From: Branchiostoma floridae
Lineage: Eukaryota; Chordata; Leptocardii; Amphioxiformes; Branchiostomatidae
DNA: 64,000 nt
Assembly: GCF_000003815.2 (NCBI RefSeq)
Contig: NC_049993.1
Location: 14,416,324-14,480,323, forward strand
Direction of reading: 5' to 3'
The first letter of the stretch is position 1. Each line of letters starts with the position of its first letter. Shown here one piece after another: positions 32,541-45,380 of this stretch. The notes below the pieces were generated by a model. It searched no databases. It saw only the letters and a list, made by a program, of their open reading frames with translations, and was not told the origin of the DNA. Made by a program: the position numbers and the translations under genes.

Positions 32541-32672
32541 ATACAACACGGTGTATTCAGCATCACCCTAGGTCCCAGTCCTCCCGTGCGTCGAATCACC
32601 CTCCTGTCTTCAGGTGATCCTACCCGCAGTCGGGCTGGTACCTCGGGTGATACGGAATACATAGTGTTGTAT
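32541..32672. mobile_element. Small foldback element
   Basis: Arms 32541-32568 ('ATACAACACGGTGTATTC', 'GCATCACCC') and 32645-32672 ('GGGTGATACGGAATACATAG', 'TGTTGTAT') pair with few mismatches around a 76-bp CG-rich centre. No coding capacity. Confidence 0.6.
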
Positions 32673-33120
32673 TCTATATGTATCATATTGGTAATCTATT
32701 GTTTCTAAGAAATAAACTGCACCTGGTAAAGAGAGAAGCCTTAGATCCAACCCAGCAAGCGATAGTCATCAGCTAGCTTCGAGCGTTTTATTAAAAAAAC
32801 GTTGTATCATAGATAGAAATCGTTACGTGACGCATGTGCCAAAATGTGCATGGATGTACAATAGACAAGACAATATTGTTAATATTTTGTTTCCTAGTTA
32901 TGTAACAATTTATCTTGTACAACACTTAACTTTCTTCCAATAGGAATATATACGTATAGTCTATGTATACCTTTGTGTTTGTTTGGACCTTTGATTATTT
33001 GTATTCGAAACCGTTATCATTTTATCATGATGACTGCCAACACAGATGAGCTTCAATAATAACAGTTTATCTATTATGCATGTAAATTTCCGTTCATGTT
33101 TGCCTTTTACACCCAATATA

Positions 33121-33400
33121 TTATATCATATCATATCATATTATATTTAAGGGTTAATGACCCGTGCCCCGAGGTGTATACGGTGTCAGAACCCCTGGGC
33201 CTTCGCACAGAATAAAACCACCGAGTGAGCGAAGCAAATCGATACCAATGTCGGCGTGGATTCATTCTGACCAATCAGAAGGAGGGATAAACACCGGGCG
33301 GGCCGTACTCTATGTGTTACGGCGTCATAACCAACATGGAACGGGGCCTTCTGATTGGTCCGCGGTGTCTGGCTATATGATAATATATCATATTATATTT
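33121..33400. repeat. Inverted-repeat region with CCAATCAGAAGG arms
   Basis: CCAATCAGAAGG (33271-33282) and CCTTCTGATTGG (33348-33359) are perfect inverted arms. TATCATAT-rich blocks lie on both sides (33121-33150 and 33378-33400). 'ACCGAGTGAGCGAAGCAAA' at 33211 recurs almost identically at 9478, marking a dispersed family. Confidence 0.45.
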
Positions 33401-34249
33401 TTATACACAGGAGCAAATTGACGACAGAACTTTGCCGTTACGGCGATGCTACAAGACAAAAGAGCGCAGTCCCCGGCAACAACGTAAATATTCAGATACA
33501 GACATCCAAGCAGATGGACATCCAACAATACCAACAGTTTCCGGTCGCGTCACTACGAACCTTTAACGGACACATTGCGATTTTTTTCTTGATTGATTGA
33601 CAACCTTTTTGTATCTGACATTGGCTGCTACTATAGTATGTGCAGCATACATATAAATGCTGCTTCGATCTACTTGTAGTTAGATTCGAATCTCTGTAGA
33701 GGTAGAGTCTCAAATATTCGAAGATCCATTTAAACGTATATATATATATATGCAGTATAAACGGGATATAGTCCATGGAATAGTTGAACAAGGATAGATT
33801 CCCAGCAATAGCACATGTAGTACTTCCCATTGACCATGACTGGACGCTACGGAAAGCATATAATTGAAAGCAATTTCAACTTACGATGCTATATTCATCT
33901 CAAACTTTGTCGATGAAAATTTAAGTTTTAGTTTTATTACAATACTGTAACACTTTTTTTGTAAAAGCTGTTACATGTAAAGATTCCTAATAGGTAGGAT
34001 TTACATATGTCAATATGGCGTTATTTCTTACTCAAAATCAAGACATTTGTCAGAATACATCATGTGTGCTTTGAACTATGCCATGTTTATGATTCAAGTT
34101 ACACTAGTAGCTCATTTATTAAGACGCCTTACTTAAGAAGTAAGACTCCTTGCTGAAGAAAAGTGGACTTGTAATACAATACCCACCATGTTGATGTTAA
34201 TCTGTCATTGCCATTCTTTTACAAAACGTAGGTATATTACTAATATAGA

Positions 34250-34520
34250 AAAGAAACATGTTTTTTTACCATTTCTAAACTGTACCTTGTAAATGTGCAT
34301 TAAGTGTTGGCCCATAATCTACTTTGTACATCTTTTGCATGTGCAATAATTGTTTTCCATACAGTACATTGCACATGTTTGTGCATTAAATATTTTCCAC
34401 TTTATACATTGCACAGTTAATCTAAACGCATTTCTATATTCTACGTTGTACAATTTTTGCATGTGCATTAAGTGATATTTCTACAATAACATTGAACCTT
34501 TCTGCATGTGTTTAAAGTTT
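34250..34520. repeat. AT-rich tandem repeat with TTGCATGTGCATTAA motif
   Basis: Four to five diverged units of about 45-65 bp contain 'TACATT(T/G)(T/C)(T/A)CA' and 'GCA(T/A)GTGCA(T/A)TAA'. No coding potential. Confidence 0.6.
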
Positions 34521-37154
34521 CTATGCCAATGATACTTTCCGACTGGATTTTGTATTGATATAATGTCGTTCAAAGCATACGAGTCCATTGCGATTGGTAA
34601 CTCCTACAAATCATATTTGAATCCAGCTCTTTCAAAATGCAATACGTGTATTACTAATGCACGTTGCTACGCAATGCTACCTACGGTTACATGAATTGCT
34701 CTAGTTCTACCAAAGGCCATGAGATAAGGCTTTCCATAGACTCAACAGCTTTTGTTATCTCGGAGTGCAGCACCCACCGCCAAAGCTGTATGCCAAAACT
34801 GGTTAACTACGTTATGCATATGCACTATTCCTATGGAATACTATTTTTACATCTTAGGAGCCAAGACATCAAAACATCCGTGTCTTCTGTTCTACTCAAC
34901 GTTGGCAGCCATCTCTGCCAATGGCTGTAATGGGATATACACAAGGTCTCGGTCGAACGCACCTCTAAAGGAATCTTGAAGTATGTTATATCTCAAGATT
35001 TCCAGGTTACAAAATTGAGACCGTCTTTGCCATTGTAAAGTGAGTCTTGGTCCAGATCTTGATATATCGTTCTTGGGGAGCAAAGCGAAGCCTCTATTCT
35101 TAACTGGGAAAGAACCCCACGGCCGTTTAGTAATCCCCATACGTGAATCTTCCTTTAACTTCAGTTAACTGTCCGGCCTGGCGAATTCACGTCACGTAGT
35201 GGAAGACGAGCGTTTTTCAATCATGAAATGACCTTCATATATGTCACATTGAGTTCTATAAATACGTTTGCAATGTCTCAATTACATTGACACCGGAAAC
35301 AAATATACGACTGGATCGTTTAACAGGTAGAATGAAATTTCTCTCCCGTGTGTGTCGTTTTTGTTTACCGAAATGTGAGGTCGTACGCTAACCCGTGCCA
35401 TTTCCCTGATTATAAGGAAGGGGATCAATCTTACAAAGTGTACGGTTCGGTCAGACATGCACGTACGTTTGCACTAAAGCCTGGAAATACCGAATTACTG
35501 TCTGCTTTATTAACGTATCATTGCACGCTCCAATGATGAGTCATTTCCAAGTAAACGGATCATTGATATTCGACGTGCCAGTAGGAAAAACATAAAAGAG
35601 ATGCTGACGTTTGCATTTAATCCCTCAACGATGTTACAAATAAAGAGACCGTTTGGTCACACATATCTTGGATATCGTTCCTGAACAGCTTGTCCACAAG
35701 GTCCAACCAAGCTTTTCTCATGTACGCCTTCGGGCCAATTACTTTAAGCCATAAACTCCGTACCTTTCACTCATAAATCCACCGTGACCGTACAAGGTAT
35801 CTTTTAGAAACCCGTCCACTTTAGCTGAATGACATAGACAAATTACTAGTACTGCATGCAGACTGCATAGCAACCTCGTATGGCTTTGTTTAGTGAGTCT
35901 ATATTGTGTATCAGGCATTGCTCATATATATCCTTCTACTCAAAAACACAAATATAAAACACATCGTACTACGTTACGTATAAAACAAAGGATAAAAACA
36001 CATCGTCAATACACATTCATAAAAGCATACGTACACAATTGATACCAGAAAAGTGAATGTAAAAATTTGTGGCGTGTTAATATCTTCATTAGGGAAATAT
36101 ACCAGTACAATTGATGAAAGTATTAACTATTTTCTTATCCCTTTTTTATCTTTATTTATTCATTTGTTTGTCTTTTATAAACAAGATTCTGCAACAACCT
36201 ACTTTATAATTTTCGGGATTTTCGGGAATTTTAAGGATTGGATGCAAACTAACATTATTTCACCTGGTTAGCCTGATAAAACACTGAACAGAATACGAGC
36301 TGCTTACTCATAAATTGAGCCAACGTTACGATAGATTCCTTTACTTGAAAGTAAAATACGTAACGTTTTCGGCTGCTGTAACAAAATTACTTTTTCCTAA
36401 TTAACGATGAAGGCCGGTCTATATGTCAGTGAGGAAATGCAGTATTGAGTGATTGCCTGCCATATAGTGCTCAGTGACCCATTCGAACGTCGGAAAGATC
36501 ATTTAATCACTGAATCAAAGCATCATTCAATATTAAAGTACGTAAATGAAACTGAAATGTCAATACTGGTTCTTCATAGACTGTTGAGCCTCTACTTCAC
36601 GATCTAATAATAGGAAAGAAAATTGTATAAACGTGATTTGAGACTAACCCCTTTGTTCCGGTGATTTATTTTAGTATAAATCTCTTTATTTTCAATAAAC
36701 AAAGTATTTTCATTCCAAAGAATCAACTTGGCTATTGGATGATCATATGCCTTAGACAAGGCAATTGGACAGTGTAATAAGGCTATGAATGCACTGTCAA
36801 AATGATCCACATGAGAAAGCATTGACCACATGGGACATCTTGCCGTAAACCTCTATAAATGAGAAAGCTGACTTTGCCATTGAACGAGAAATCCGGACCT
36901 ATCCTTACAAATCGGTGCCTCGTCCAAGCGGAAAAAAACGAGCTCATTTCTATCGGTAATCCAAGGGTCAGTCGTAAGTCGAGACCCGATAGGCATATTT
37001 GAGAGGATTTTGGTGAAAGACCTTTTAGGATTTTGATAAAATTGGTATTGAGAGAACAATTGGATTTGGCGACGCTGTTATTGGTATCCTTCATGATATT
37101 GCAGTGTGGTAAAATGTAATAAACGTTATAAACTATCAGCATTGGTTTGTGGGC

Positions 37155-37500
37155 ATGATTTGTGTATATTTCTAGGTATACATTACATGTTTTTTTTCTT
37201 TTTTAAAACATCACGACCGGGCCCCGGTTTGGAAACGCGACCTAATCCTTACGCATCAAACTTTCTGCCACTTGGGACCTTGCCCACTCACTTCAACAAC
37301 ATAAGATTCCGTACTCAAACAAAGGGGCATAATTGACTTTGTCCGACTTGGTTTCTAGTGACCCATTCTCGAATTTTCATCATCTCGTTAAGATATCAAT
37401 TGAGGAGATTTTCAGGTCAAAAGCTGGTTAAAATCTAGAAAGACAGCGTAATCTGTCTTAAACGTCTGAACGTTTCTAAATTTCATTATTTATTTGAGTA
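37155..37500. mobile_element. Fragments of a TTAA MITE and a Penelope-type terminal repeat
   Basis: 37155-37250 matches the right half of 26544-26759 ('TGTGTATATTTCTAGGTATA', 'GGGCCCCGGTTTGGAAA'). 37437-37500 aligns with the 17055/18401 repeat: 'AGACAGCGTAATCTGTCTTA' resembles a stem II, then 'AAACGTCTGAACGTTTC' and 'TTTGAGTAAC'. The hammerhead core upstream is lost. Confidence 0.5.
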
Positions 37501-37534
37501 ACCTTGTGTTGAGTTTACCTTGCGTATCTTATTA

Positions 37535-37720
37535 AAGCGTAGTTCACCTTTTCCGATGGGTAACCTAACGTTGTACCTTGTTTAAAAAAAAAAGAACACG
37601 GTATTGAAGGATATCAAGTAGACGAAAGATGGTTTTAATCCACACTTTTGTAAAAGCAATTTGGAACCACCGTCCATTGATGTACAGTGTTTTTCAAACA
37701 TTACGGATACACGTCAACCC
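37535..37720. mobile_element. Decayed GTTCACCTTTATCC-type MITE
   Basis: The left end 'AGTTCACCTTTTCCGATGGG' followed by 'TAACCTA' matches the family at 19556 and 56427. The right end is only vaguely similar ('ACGGATACACGTCAAC'). Confidence 0.4.
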
Positions 37721-39594
37721 GCACATAATAATGAACTAGTGTTGCTTGGATGCACAACCGACCACAGCATGTAGTGTTTTGTCGCAAACCCTTGTAACCT
37801 GATACGCCTGAAAACTTCATTTCACATTTCCCAAAGTATCCAATTACCACAGCATCAGATTGCACTGGAGAACTCTTTGACCTAACGTCTGGGGTCCCTT
37901 TCCTTCGACAAGAAAGCCGTGACCCATAGTGAGACCTCGAAGACATTCTTGGAAGCGCCTCAAGTCGCCCTATTAGCATACTGAGTTGCTTGATTCCTCA
38001 AAAACCTTTACGTCGGTGTCTTTTGTAGTGCTCCATTGACCCAAGATCTTCCAATTTCTCCCGAGTAATTCCTTATCGAACATCAATAGGAAGGTGAAGA
38101 TTGAATTCGATTTTTGCCCGTTCCCAAAAGGACCCTCTTGACAGCAGTGGTCACATAAGTTCTCCTGGCTAAATGATCCCCCGATCGCAACGTGGAAGTA
38201 CCATACAAGAAGGTAATTGCATTATGGCTTTCATCCATTTGGGTTACATTATAGCTTTTTTACCTCAATGAAAAATGGAGGTTTTGTGTTTGGTGTGTCT
38301 TCGTATGTGTCTATATGTAGGCATGTGTTTTTATATATTTGTGGTCAACATAACTTTCAGGCGGTCAGTCAGTCATATTCATACGCTGTATTACAGCACC
38401 GTTGGGGTTATACCACCCCTTACGAGGTGGAATACCATTTCATCTAGCTGAATACAAGACGGGAGTGCACCAGGTCTTCCGTCCGGGTGAATGACGTAAA
38501 TCACCGTCTGGCTGATACGGTATGAGGGTGCGCCAGGCCTCCATCCGGGGGATTTGAAGTGAATCACCAGCTCCAGATTGAATGATTTGCTCCATCGCAT
38601 ACCTCACCATCGCACGTGTGGTGGGTTCTTTAACGTGCCTTGGGTGTGGCTCTCCCCCCAAACCTCTGAATGGATTGTAATGATATTTTGTTTCTCGGTT
38701 GGGAAGACGAAAGTTAGTGCCAATTGGGCAGCAGAACTTCGTTTTTATTTCCTCGACATACTTTGATTATTTTTTTCATTGAGTGAACAATACAATCACA
38801 AATAGTCGATGTACACACGTTTTACAGCTTATAGTAACAGCACCACTAGATATTTAACATAAAAAATGTACTACAAAACTGTTACGATGTAGTAGCATAG
38901 ATAAGATTAAATATATGCACCTAATACCCCAACTATAGTTTTATATCCCAAATGATCTATAACCCCAAAGAATACTGATTAGATAATGATAGAAATCGAT
39001 CAAAACATGACTGTTGAGTCATAGTTCTCTATCTTAGATCTTCAACTCGGAATAGATATTACTTAGAACGTAATGTATGCATTTGATCTTGAAGATTAGC
39101 CCGGATCTAAGATCCCAACAAATTGTCGCGGTTTGGAAGGGGGCTTATCACGAAAGCAGATATTCGATCCAGATTGCCATTGTACTGTGAACTCATTAAT
39201 CTTCAACGCTTCAAAACATACAGCGTCCTCCCTTATAATCAATTGCCTTTGAAGAAATTGAACAGGGAGAATAGGTACGTCAAATGAACAATCATACGTT
39301 TGGACCTTTTCCATTGCTCTATAAGATAGTTTGATCTCCTGGGTATTTCATTAGACTTGCAAACTTATCGTTTTTGTTTAAGATCAAGGTCAAGTTTTTA
39401 GAGGTAAAATATGACTTCGGGTGTAGGGCGATGGAACTGATCTGTTTAGTTGTCACCACTGCTACGATAGTGCTTATGTCGTCTTTTCGATCTATGACTG
39501 TAGGTCCTCTTTGACATTCACTTCGGAAAGGTCATCTTTCAATACATCCGTTATTCGTGGCACTTTAAGTTGTGTTATTCACAAGTGGCTTATG

Positions 39595-39720
39595 ACCCCA
39601 ATACATCAGGCGTGTCAGGGAACGGATCAAATTCCGATTTAGATACCGTGGGTTCAAACCCCGTGCGGGCATGAATTTTAGGGATGCATTCGTCATTTCG
39701 GATGGGGACAGGAAGCCGGT
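39595..39720 (+). mobile_element. tRNA-derived SINE-like segment
   Basis: 'GTGGGTTCAAACCCCGTGCG' at about 39649-39668 contains a good RNA polymerase III B box (GGTTCAAACCC) with a short stem. About 50 bp upstream is loosely A-box-like sequence. It does not fold as a full tRNA, and a longer repetitive tail ('GGTCGTCCTGCGTATGGCGA') follows. No target-site duplication found. Confidence 0.4.
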
Positions 39721-40989
39721 CGTCCTGCGTATGGCGATATTCAAGCATACGGGCGCAGTTCCATAGGTCGGGCGATCGTCGTACGATTTTGATGCCGTGG
39801 GGTTCTCATGCAAGCTGTGACATGACCAACCAGCGAGTAGGATTAAAAACAACATTTTTAGCACCAATTCAAGACAGTTAATCTTGGCAAGACACGTGAA
39901 CTTTGAACTTTGCAAGACACGTCCTTCAAAATGCCATCGTACTACAGATGTGACCGTGCTCTAAGGATGAGGCGAAATATTTCTGCACGCAAACAAACAT
40001 TTACCGAGAAGAGAAGGAATGCCTATATGAACATATGAGCCATTGCAAGGCAGCACTACACTATCGCTATCAAAAAGTCTGCCATTAACTTTTCACTGGA
40101 ATTGCTCCAGGCACGTTAACGTTTTGTTTTTCTGCCACTGCTGTACTTAGCAGATGTCTATGTGACATTTCAGTTGAACATTTGTCACATTTTGCACCAC
40201 GTTTTGTGGAACATCAAGTTCTGTTCCGGTTGGGAAGCTAACCATCTTGAGCCAATATGCTCAGCATAGGAGTTTCAGCTAGAAGTCGAAATATTTAAAA
40301 CATGATCATGTTTTGTGAGGACAATTGACCTGATGGTTTTAAGTAATGTTGCAAGATATACACACACTATAAGGAGATTGTTGGTCCCAACAGCGAATGC
40401 GCGATGAAATGCATAGTGTAAAGCATGTCAAATGGCTTTTGAAAGTTTAAATAATTACAAAACGCCTCTGGACATTCTTATGCAAACTACCGAAGACGTC
40501 TGAAGATATATTTAGCATTGTGGAGACTTGTTTACAAGTCATGGGCTTTCACCATTGACATGTTACAGTACATACAGCAAAACAAAACCATGGAAATTCA
40601 TTTTTTTTATCGGTTATCATAATGAATTACAAATTTAAAAAACCTACCAAACACAATGTAAAAAAATTGCAAAAATTGATTAATAACGAGAAGAAAATTC
40701 AACATAAACGCTATCAAATTCACAATCTGGGTCAAATACAACAGCATGAAACATACAACTTTTCCCTTGGTAGGAAGCAAATGTCGCCACCTATTTGAAG
40801 CTGGTGCCTGCTATGCAAATTAGTTAACTCAGCATAGCAGCGTGCACAGACAATCTGCATTCCATGATCCGTACGTCATCTTGCCTTCACAATGGAGTTC
40901 CTGGAATTTGTCCAAATCTGGCGAATGATAAACGTATGGACTACAAAGAAAGGCGCTTCGTTATGAATGGTCTTTGTGCTCGACTTGAG

Positions 40990-41066
40990 AACATGCCAAT
41001 GTCACAGGAAATTCAAGAGCTTGGGAATAACATGCCAATGTTACAGGAAATTCAAGAGCTGGTCAA
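40990..41066. repeat. 39-bp tandem duplication
   Basis: 'AACATGCCAATGT(C/T)ACAGGA' starts at 40990 and again at 41029, each followed by 'AATTCAAGAGCT'. It lies in a 93-codon open frame that I do not consider a gene. Confidence 0.75.
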
Positions 41067-41145
41067 AACTGTTTGGGAGATCTACTGGAAATGGAATTCG
41101 CAATGCTGTTTTAGTCTATTATACCAAGGACGTTATATAAGGTGA

Positions 41146-41352
41146 GGATGAGTGAGTGAGTGAGTGAGTGAGTGAGTGAGTGAGTGAGTGAGTGGGTGAG
41201 CAAGTGAGTGAGTGAGTGAGCGAGCGAGCGAGCGAGCGAGCGTGTGAGTGAGTGTGTGTGTGATTGAGTGATTTAGTGAGCGAGCGAGCGAGTGAGTGAA
41301 TGAGTGAGTGAGTGAGTGAGTGAGTGAGTGAGTGAGTGAGTGAGTGAGTGAG
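41146..41352. repeat. (GAGT)n / (GAGC)n microsatellite
   Basis: About 205 bp of GAGT units with GAGC patches and a GTGTGT interruption. Antisense it reads as a Thr-His-Ser-Leu repeat, which is not a protein. Confidence 0.95.
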
Positions 41353-43228
41353 ATATAGAACCTTGATTATATAAAGTGTGCACATGTAGGTGTTTGAAAT
41401 GTGTAGTGTGAATGGTTCCCAGTTTATAACAAATTATTGCCATCAATTTGCTAGCGAAGCGTGTCTCAATGTAATTATGTTTTTTCGAATGTGTCCCTGT
41501 TACTAGTATTGTAATTACATGTTTACACTGCCAATGTATTGGCAGGCGGTGAATGTCAAGATAGTGGTACCACAAGGGCCAATTCATACGTTGTAGAACC
41601 TTTTGGCAAACATTATTAAATGACAAACATTCCAGGTCATCGGGTCAATGGAATGCGCTACTTATTCACGGGAGGGGTCATTATTTTTAGATTTGTCTGT
41701 ATCTTAAGATGGATACGTGTTAACCGAAATTTTTAATAAGCTACAACTACACTTGTCACTTAAAACTCTCTAACAATCCGTTTTTGGTATGACTTTATCA
41801 TCCGAAAGGAAATATTTATCTATAAATCTAAAGGTTACCAAAGATATTCTCAAGCAGTTCAATCTTTTTGTTGATTTTCAAGTTTGCTATAGCAAAGTTT
41901 TCTCAATTATTTCACTTCTACAACTACAGCGAAGTTTGTCTCTTTCTCTAGCCCCAGGCAAAATCGGAATTATACCAGTTGTAAGGCCCACAGGGCTGTA
42001 ATTTTCCAATAATTGCCTACAGTTTATTAACGTGACGGTTACGCAAGTAAAGATATCTACAGGCTGATTTACTCCCAGGGGTATACAAACAACAATCGTC
42101 TCTTCCTGTCAGATTGTGAAGTATATCAACTGTCTTTCAATACATAATCTCTGGATGAAACGGCACTCAACTAGATGAAGACACGACTTCGCTTTTCAGT
42201 ATTCATGCCTAGTTATAAGTGTTATGGGCTAAGAATGCTGTTGAAAATCAATTGTTTTGTATTGGCCGTATCTCGTTGGTCTGGTTTGAGAAAAAAACCA
42301 AGAATATGCACAGAACGTAGATTGATATTTATCATTACCATAATTGTTTCTATTTTCGCTTTGTTATTCATATAACTGGACTAATGAAACAAAAATGGCC
42401 CTTTTTCAGCCCCTTCCCGTTGAATTATAGTCAAGTGAACATGCAAAATTTAACTGCATACATGTCATTGTCATCGGACAGATTGTAATCTGGATCTATC
42501 CTAGGACAGACATTAGTCAAACATTAATATCATTAGCCTATCCTACGATGATTTACAATTATACTAGTCCGGAATATTATTGCAACCTTTTTTGAACAAA
42601 CTGAAATATTTGTCTATTTGATGATATTGGGGTTTTATTAAAAAAGTGGGAGGGGTGGATGGATAAAAAATCAAAATATTTTATTACCTATATATTCTTC
42701 ATGGAACAAAAAACATCAACACATAGTCATATGAACAGTGATAATGTACAACAAAAGTTTTTCTACTCACAAGCAATTTCGAGAAACGTAGAATTTGCGT
42801 TTGCGAAATAAAACTTACCCCTTAAGAAGGCAGCTGTATCTAATGATATCAACAACAGCATTAAGAATTACAGCCTTAGGTTAAAAGCAATGACATAATT
42901 TAAGGGGGTGGTTGTGGCCTTGGCAGAATTTTAATTTAATGCTTCTATTTGGTCTTATAACATTAATGGTGATCGTTCAGATGCCAAACTTAAATGTCAA
43001 GTCTACCCAATGTGAGCACAAATGTTCTTGTTTGATAGCTTTGTTTGCCCTGTGAGGCCATGTAAGTAATCTATTTGGTAAACGTCCTTGTGTTTACGTT
43101 TTGCGGATCACTACTCATGCGAATAGCTAGGGACCACCTACATTTTGAGGCAACTGATGGTACTACGTCGCAATTAACAATACCATACCGCAGCTACATG
43201 CTGTCTAAAGTTATGTCTAAAATGCTGT

Positions 43229-43306
43229 TAACGGCGCGTTCTCATTCGCAATAGGTAATCGTACGACTTTTGCTGTCGTATAGAAAGGTTAAATCAATCA
43301 AGCTTT
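43229..43306 (+). repeat. Dispersed repeat, copy 1 of 2
   Basis: 'AACGGCGCGTTCTCATTCG' and 'CGTACGACTTTTGCTGTCG' are shared, in the same order and spacing, with 45301-45380 in the same orientation. Family unknown. Confidence 0.7.
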
Positions 43307-45300
43307 AAAAAAATACCAGCGACCTTCAACAATACAATACGTCGCGAATACTGCTAAAACATAATTTTGAAGAGGACCAGATTGTCTATACTCTAATGAA
43401 AAAAAAATTAGATTAGTTCTGTAGAGTCATTTGATATTGGCAAAACTTGAATATAAACAAGATATTGCCATACATTGTACATGTTACAATTGTCGCGCAA
43501 TGGCGTTCTTCTGATTGGCTGTATTTTTAAATGGTTATTAATACGACATGATGTGGAATTCGTTACCTATTTAAGTAGTGAGTGTCAATAGTGTGAAAAT
43601 ATTCAACACAAGATTGGAGGAATACTGGGAGCAAAGGAGATACCTGGAATGAAAGAAGGTTGATTCCTCAAGGTATTCTCAAGGTATGGTTGCCAGTGTG
43701 CTGTGAGAACACACACACATGTGGTACCCGCTATCCTTTAAAACACTAGTCCAGCTCTGCAATACATCAACACACGTTACTACAAGGTGACGATCACCAA
43801 TGGGTTGTCCCTACTGAATCATGTGGCTATACATAGCCAGCAAATTGGGCTATTACTCAGAGGACATTCGCTTCTCTCATGACGAATACCACAATTATTT
43901 CTAATTAGAGTCCATATATCTTGATCTAGGACACTGGCATGTTCAATACCACTGGATTGTGAGCTCATTGCGTATAAGAGCACGGAAACCATCCGCTGCC
44001 ATCATGAACCACCATTACGAAAATGATAATCAGCATCCTTAAACAGGAAGTGATCACTCAATGTCGTCTTCCGTTTTCCTGTTAAGGAAATTGTCTCTAG
44101 ACTCGACGTGATGATTTGCACAAAGTTATATATCTCGCCAGTATTATGCAGATACACTCTATATACTTGAGTCAGTTTGGTAACCGCTTGGGACCTCCAA
44201 GCTTCAATAACCATTTGTCATTCTTCCGTTGAATAGGGATCACGTAGAGTCTGAAACCTCCAGGAAAGACTTAACCGAGTCTACAGTCTGTCCCATATCC
44301 GTTGAAACAACGGGGTTTACCTCCAGGCACTATTATGGAGAAGCACGATCCTGTCGTCTTCTATCCGGCGCCAGTAGACTGCTGAGCGAATGAGGAGATA
44401 CTGCTTAGAGAATGAGGAGATCTGAAGCTTGAAGATGGCAGATGATATCTCCGACGTTGAGAGTTAATCTTCCTAATGACCTCGGGTTTTGTATCGATTG
44501 CTCTTAATGGTCAGTGCCAGGACGATTTATCTCCGTGAGTTGAGAAATTTGTGGAGGTACCACGTACCACTTAAGATACACATGCATTAAGAATCGTGGC
44601 CATTTACAGTCGAGATAGAGTAATGGCCATGTCGCATCTGTTGTTCCTGACGGTATTTTGGAGGTTGTGTCGTGCTTGTGTCGTACAAACTTCAGCTGTA
44701 CATTGTTACAGAAAAAGCAAAAGACAAATGCAAACGCGCATTTTGTTATTTGGTTTATCGGTATCTTGCACTTCCATTACTTCTACCATATCTTGATATC
44801 GATTTGTGATCATTGAAACTTATACTGTTCATTTATACATTATTCAATATATCTATCTGTACGTTTACTGATGGCGGTAATATAAATGATAACTTGAGTG
44901 AGTCGCAACTATTTCTGTAACTGTTACTCATTTGAAAAAAAAGGGGTGGCCATGCTATATGTGAACTCTATTTCACGTAATATCATTGGCCTTCGAGCGA
45001 TTTTTAAACCAACAAAGTTCAGTTGAAATAAAGACTACTGCTATATTTAAATTCAATGCACGTATTCTGAGTATATTAAGGACGATGCGTAGGAAGGTTA
45101 GCAGTGTGGTTGGTTTTCCCCTGTAGCTATACGAAGTGTGAAGTGCTCATTTTCTCAAAGGATATATAGAGGACACTCCAATGCACTAGAGGTAACCAGC
45201 CACCCACACAGAATTGCACAATCTATATCGTATCTGTCATCATATAGTCTTCACACCTACCGTGATCCGGACCAGTCTAACGGTATGTTTGACGTGCAGT

Positions 45301-45380
45301 TAACGGAGCGTTCTCATTCGTAGTAATCGTACGACTTTTGCTGTCGCAGAAAAAGGTAAAAATCAAGCAAGATATAACTT
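45301..45380 (+). repeat. Dispersed repeat, copy 2 of 2
   Basis: Same blocks as 43229-43306 ('AACGGAGCGTTCTCATTCG', 'CGTACGACTTTTGCTGTCG', 'ATCAAGCAAG'). The copies are 2 kb apart, so they may be two insertions or a segmental duplication trace. Confidence 0.7.

Larger units (their letters stand above)
29759..37534. other. Gene-free stretch, first part
   Basis: Beyond a MITE (30475-30722), a small inverted-repeat element (32541-32672), an inverted-repeat region (33121-33400), a tandem array (34250-34520) and PLE/MITE fragments at 37155-37500, I see no exon, tRNA or conserved ORF. The 29759-30994 part may include the receptor 3' UTR. Confidence 0.45.
37721..41145. other. Gene-free stretch, second part
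   Basis: Holds a GC-richer repeated segment at about 38395-38660 with two 'GGGTG(C/A)..CCAGG(C/T)CT(T/C)CC' blocks and 'GGGTTCTTTAACGTGCC', probably a dispersed repeat. It also has a SINE-like copy (39595-39720) and a short tandem duplication (40990-41066). No exon recognised. Confidence 0.4.

Noticed and set aside
37437-37500. A further hammerhead ribozyme
   Set aside because: The CTGANGA core is missing and GAAAC is TAAAC; only a family remnant.
39595-39720. A functional tRNA gene
   Set aside because: Only the B box and its small stem are good; no full cloverleaf can be drawn, so a SINE-like copy is preferred.
41119-41385. Minus-strand Thr-His-Ser-Leu repeat protein
   Set aside because: It is the antisense reading of the (GAGT)n microsatellite.
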